In this document: positions 62,706-64,000 of the stretch, piece by piece | Layout of the letters: each line of letters starts with the position of its first letter | How positions within the stretch are numbered: position 1 is the first letter of the stretch | Assembly (NCBI GenBank): GCA_021847835.1 | Contig: JAJZPR010000005.1 | Coordinates: forward strand, 62,001 to 126,000 | DNA length: 64,000 bases | Direction: 5' to 3' | Source of the DNA: Pseudomonadota bacterium | GTDB taxonomy: Bacteria > Pseudomonadota > Gammaproteobacteria > Burkholderiales > Thiobacillaceae | The notes under the pieces: generated by a model | The model's database searches: none | Told to the model about the DNA's origin: nothing | The model's input: the letters and a program-made list of their open reading frames with translations, nothing else | Made by a program: the position numbers and the translations under genes

Positions 62706-63395
62706 ATGGCTGCAAACATCCTCCTGGTGGAAGACGAGCCGGGCATACAGGAATTGCTGAAGTTGAACCTGGGCCAGGCCGGCCATCAGGTGACCGCGAC
62801 GGATGACGCCGAAGGCGCCCTGCAATACCTGAAAACCACTATGCCCGATGTCATCCTGCTGGACTGGATGCTGCCCGGCATGTCCGGCATCGATCTGTGC
62901 CGGCGCCTGCGCGCCGACAAGCGCTACCAGCCCGTGCCCATCATCATGCTGACCGCACGCGGCGAGGAACGGGACCGGGTGGCGGGCCTCGACACCGGGG
63001 CGGACGACTACATTACCAAGCCGTTTTCCCCACGCGAGCTGGTGTCGCGCATCCGCGCCGTGCTGCGCCGCCGCGCGCCGCAGATGACGGAAGAACCGAC
63101 GGAAATGGCCGGCCTGAAGCTTGATCCCGGCAGCCACCGCGTCACCGGCAACGGCAAGTCGCTGGATTTGGGGCCGACCGAATTTCGCCTGCTGCATTTC
63201 TTCATGACCCACCCCGAGCGGGTGTATAGCCGTTCGCAGTTGCTGGACCAGGTGTGGGGCGACGACGTTTTCGTCGAGGAGCGCACCGTGGACGTGCATA
63301 TCCGCAGGCTGAGGCTCGCGCTGGAAGCGAGCGGCCATGACGGCCTGGTGCAGACGGTGCGCGGGGCGGGCTATCGTTTTTCCGCGCAGCAGTAG
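62706..63395 (+). CDS. phoB: Phosphate regulon response regulator PhoB
   Basis: A 229-residue OmpR/PhoB-type regulator. The receiver has [13 protein letters not shown], the phospho-acceptor in [13 protein letters not shown] and the switch K in DYITKPFSP. The winged helix includes [20 protein letters not shown] and [14 protein letters not shown]. The ending VRGAGYRFS is typical. It switches on phosphate-scavenging genes. It starts after ACAGGAGC and precedes phoR by 37 bp. Confidence 0.96.
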   Translation: MAANILLVEDEPGIQELLKLNLGQAGHQVTATDDAEGALQYLKTTMPDVILLDWMLPGMSGIDLCRRLRADKRYQPVPIIMLTARGEERDRVAGLDTGADDYITKPFSPRELVSRIRAVLRRRAPQMTEEPTEMAGLKLDPGSHRVTGNGKSLDLGPTEFRLLHFFMTHPERVYSRSQLLDQVWGDDVFVEERTVDVHIRRLRLALEASGHDGLVQTVRGAGYRFSAQQ

Positions 63396-63432
63396 ATAAT
63401 TCAGCCAGCAAGCTCATCACTGGGTAACACAA

Positions 63433-64000
63433 ATGGGTTTCTGGTGGCGCCCCCTCGCTACGCTGTCCGTCATTGCACTGTTCGCTCTCCTGCTGGGAGC
63501 GGGCGGCGGTGAATCGCTTGCACTCAAGTTCGCCGTGCTTGCCCTGCTGGGCTATCTCGTGCGCCAGTTGTGGCAGGAAAATCGGCTGGCGCGCTGGCTG
63601 GAGCAGGGTGCCGACAGGCCGGCGCCGAGCGACATCGGGGTGTGGGGCGATATCTTCTATCGTCTCGAAAAACTGCAAAAACGCCAGAGCGAGAGCCAGT
63701 CCGAGCTGATCTCGGCGCTGGCACGCTTCCAGCATGCCACGGAAGCGGTGCCGGACGGCATCGTCATTCTCAACGAGCAGGACCAGATCGCATGGTGCAA
63801 TCCTGCCTCGCGCAAGCTGCTGGGGCTGGACAGCCAGCGCGACCGTGGCCAGTTCGTCCGCTATCTGCTGCGGCAGTCCGACTTCGTCGATTTTCTCAAT
63901 GCGCGCGACTACTCCAGGCAGCTGAACATCAACTCTCCGGCAAATCGAGACATCAAGCTGATGCTGCAACTGGTGCCTTTCGGTGCGGAGCAGAAGCTGC
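63433..64000 (+). CDS. phoR: Phosphate regulon sensor kinase PhoR, N-terminal part (runs off the window)
   Basis: The visible 189 residues hold two N-terminal helices (about 8-22 and 30-44), a charged linker and the start of a PAS domain (ALARFQHATEAVPDGIVILN, then ISWCNPAS-like IAWCNPASRKLLGL). This is the standard PhoR layout. It should phosphorylate PhoB when phosphate is scarce. The kinase domain lies beyond the window end. Confidence 0.93.
   Translation, partial: MGFWWRPLATLSVIALFALLLGAGGGESLALKFAVLALLGYLVRQLWQENRLARWLEQGADRPAPSDIGVWGDIFYRLEKLQKRQSESQSELISALARFQHATEAVPDGIVILNEQDQIAWCNPASRKLLGLDSQRDRGQFVRYLLRQSDFVDFLNARDYSRQLNINSPANRDIKLMLQLVPFGAEQKL

Overview
The window reads as chromosome of a GC-rich betaproteobacterium. 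No rRNA is present to fix the family; gene order points to the Nitrosomonadales/Rhodocyclales side. The indicators are the pilG-H-I-J chemosensory block, argH facing algZ-algR beside hemC-D-X-Y, aroQ-accB-accC-prmA, cyaY-lptM-lysA, UbiE/UbiJ/UbiB, ornithine-lipid genes and an AlaLysPro-rich histone H1-like protein. Most of the sequence is densely packed housekeeping DNA. Many genes start at GTG or TTG, and many neighbours overlap as ATGA.

Layout. 1-1.75 kb: twitching-motility chemosensory genes pilG, pilH, pilI and the start of pilJ. 2-4.5 kb: a fructosamine-kinase family protein, a DUF971 protein, then a roughly 1 kb relic island at tRNA-Arg(CCG) carrying a Phd/PIN toxin-antitoxin pair, an att-like direct repeat and an 11-bp-phased repeat array. 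4.6-10 kb: membrane-anchored dihaem cytochrome c, rep helicase, apaH, olsA and olsB. 10-18.4 kb: a lipoprotein, a PfkB-type kinase, dgkA and a glycine-cleavage operon (lipA-gcvT-gcvH-gcvPA-tpx-gcvPB) behind a tandem glycine riboswitch with its own terminator. 18.4-26 kb: DUF3426 protein, prmA, accC, accB, aroQ, a TlpA-like protein, dsbD with two N-terminal domains, and cutA. 26-36 kb: fxsA, an SDR protein, a ferredoxin-type flavin reductase, hemY-X-D-C, a thioredoxin-fold protein, algR, algZ and argH. 36-43 kb: a MarR regulator with a four-cysteine tail facing a cytochrome P460 gene across a perfect palindrome, then cyaY, lptM, lysA, the H1-like protein, msrQ/msrP, thioredoxin and lpxR. 43-57 kb: a complete C-P lyase (phosphonate) operon, phnF-D-C-E-E-G-H-I-J-K-L-M-N-P, probably continuing into a PhnO-like acetyltransferase, a flavin-oxidase-like protein, a fluoroacetyl-CoA-thioesterase-like protein, a small membrane protein and an arginase-fold protein. 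57-64 kb: hda, nadA, a DUF2238 protein, ubiB, ubiJ, ubiE, then phoB and the start of phoR.

Connections. phnF and phoB both carry Pho-box-like 11-bp direct repeats upstream, so the phosphonate operon and the regulator that would switch it on lie in the same window. The phnF Pho box is followed at once by an inverted repeat that probably binds PhnF. lipA supplies lipoate for GcvH, and the riboswitch should switch the whole set on with glycine.

The most unusual structural feature is a set of intergenic elements built from heptanucleotide tandem repeats in the register AGGNNNN, usually arranged as two inverted arms. They occupy most spacers of the gcv and acc operons, one supplies the start codon region of apaH, and one lies in frame inside lipA. 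The best candidate for an undescribed regulatory circuit is the Cys4-MarR/P460 pair.
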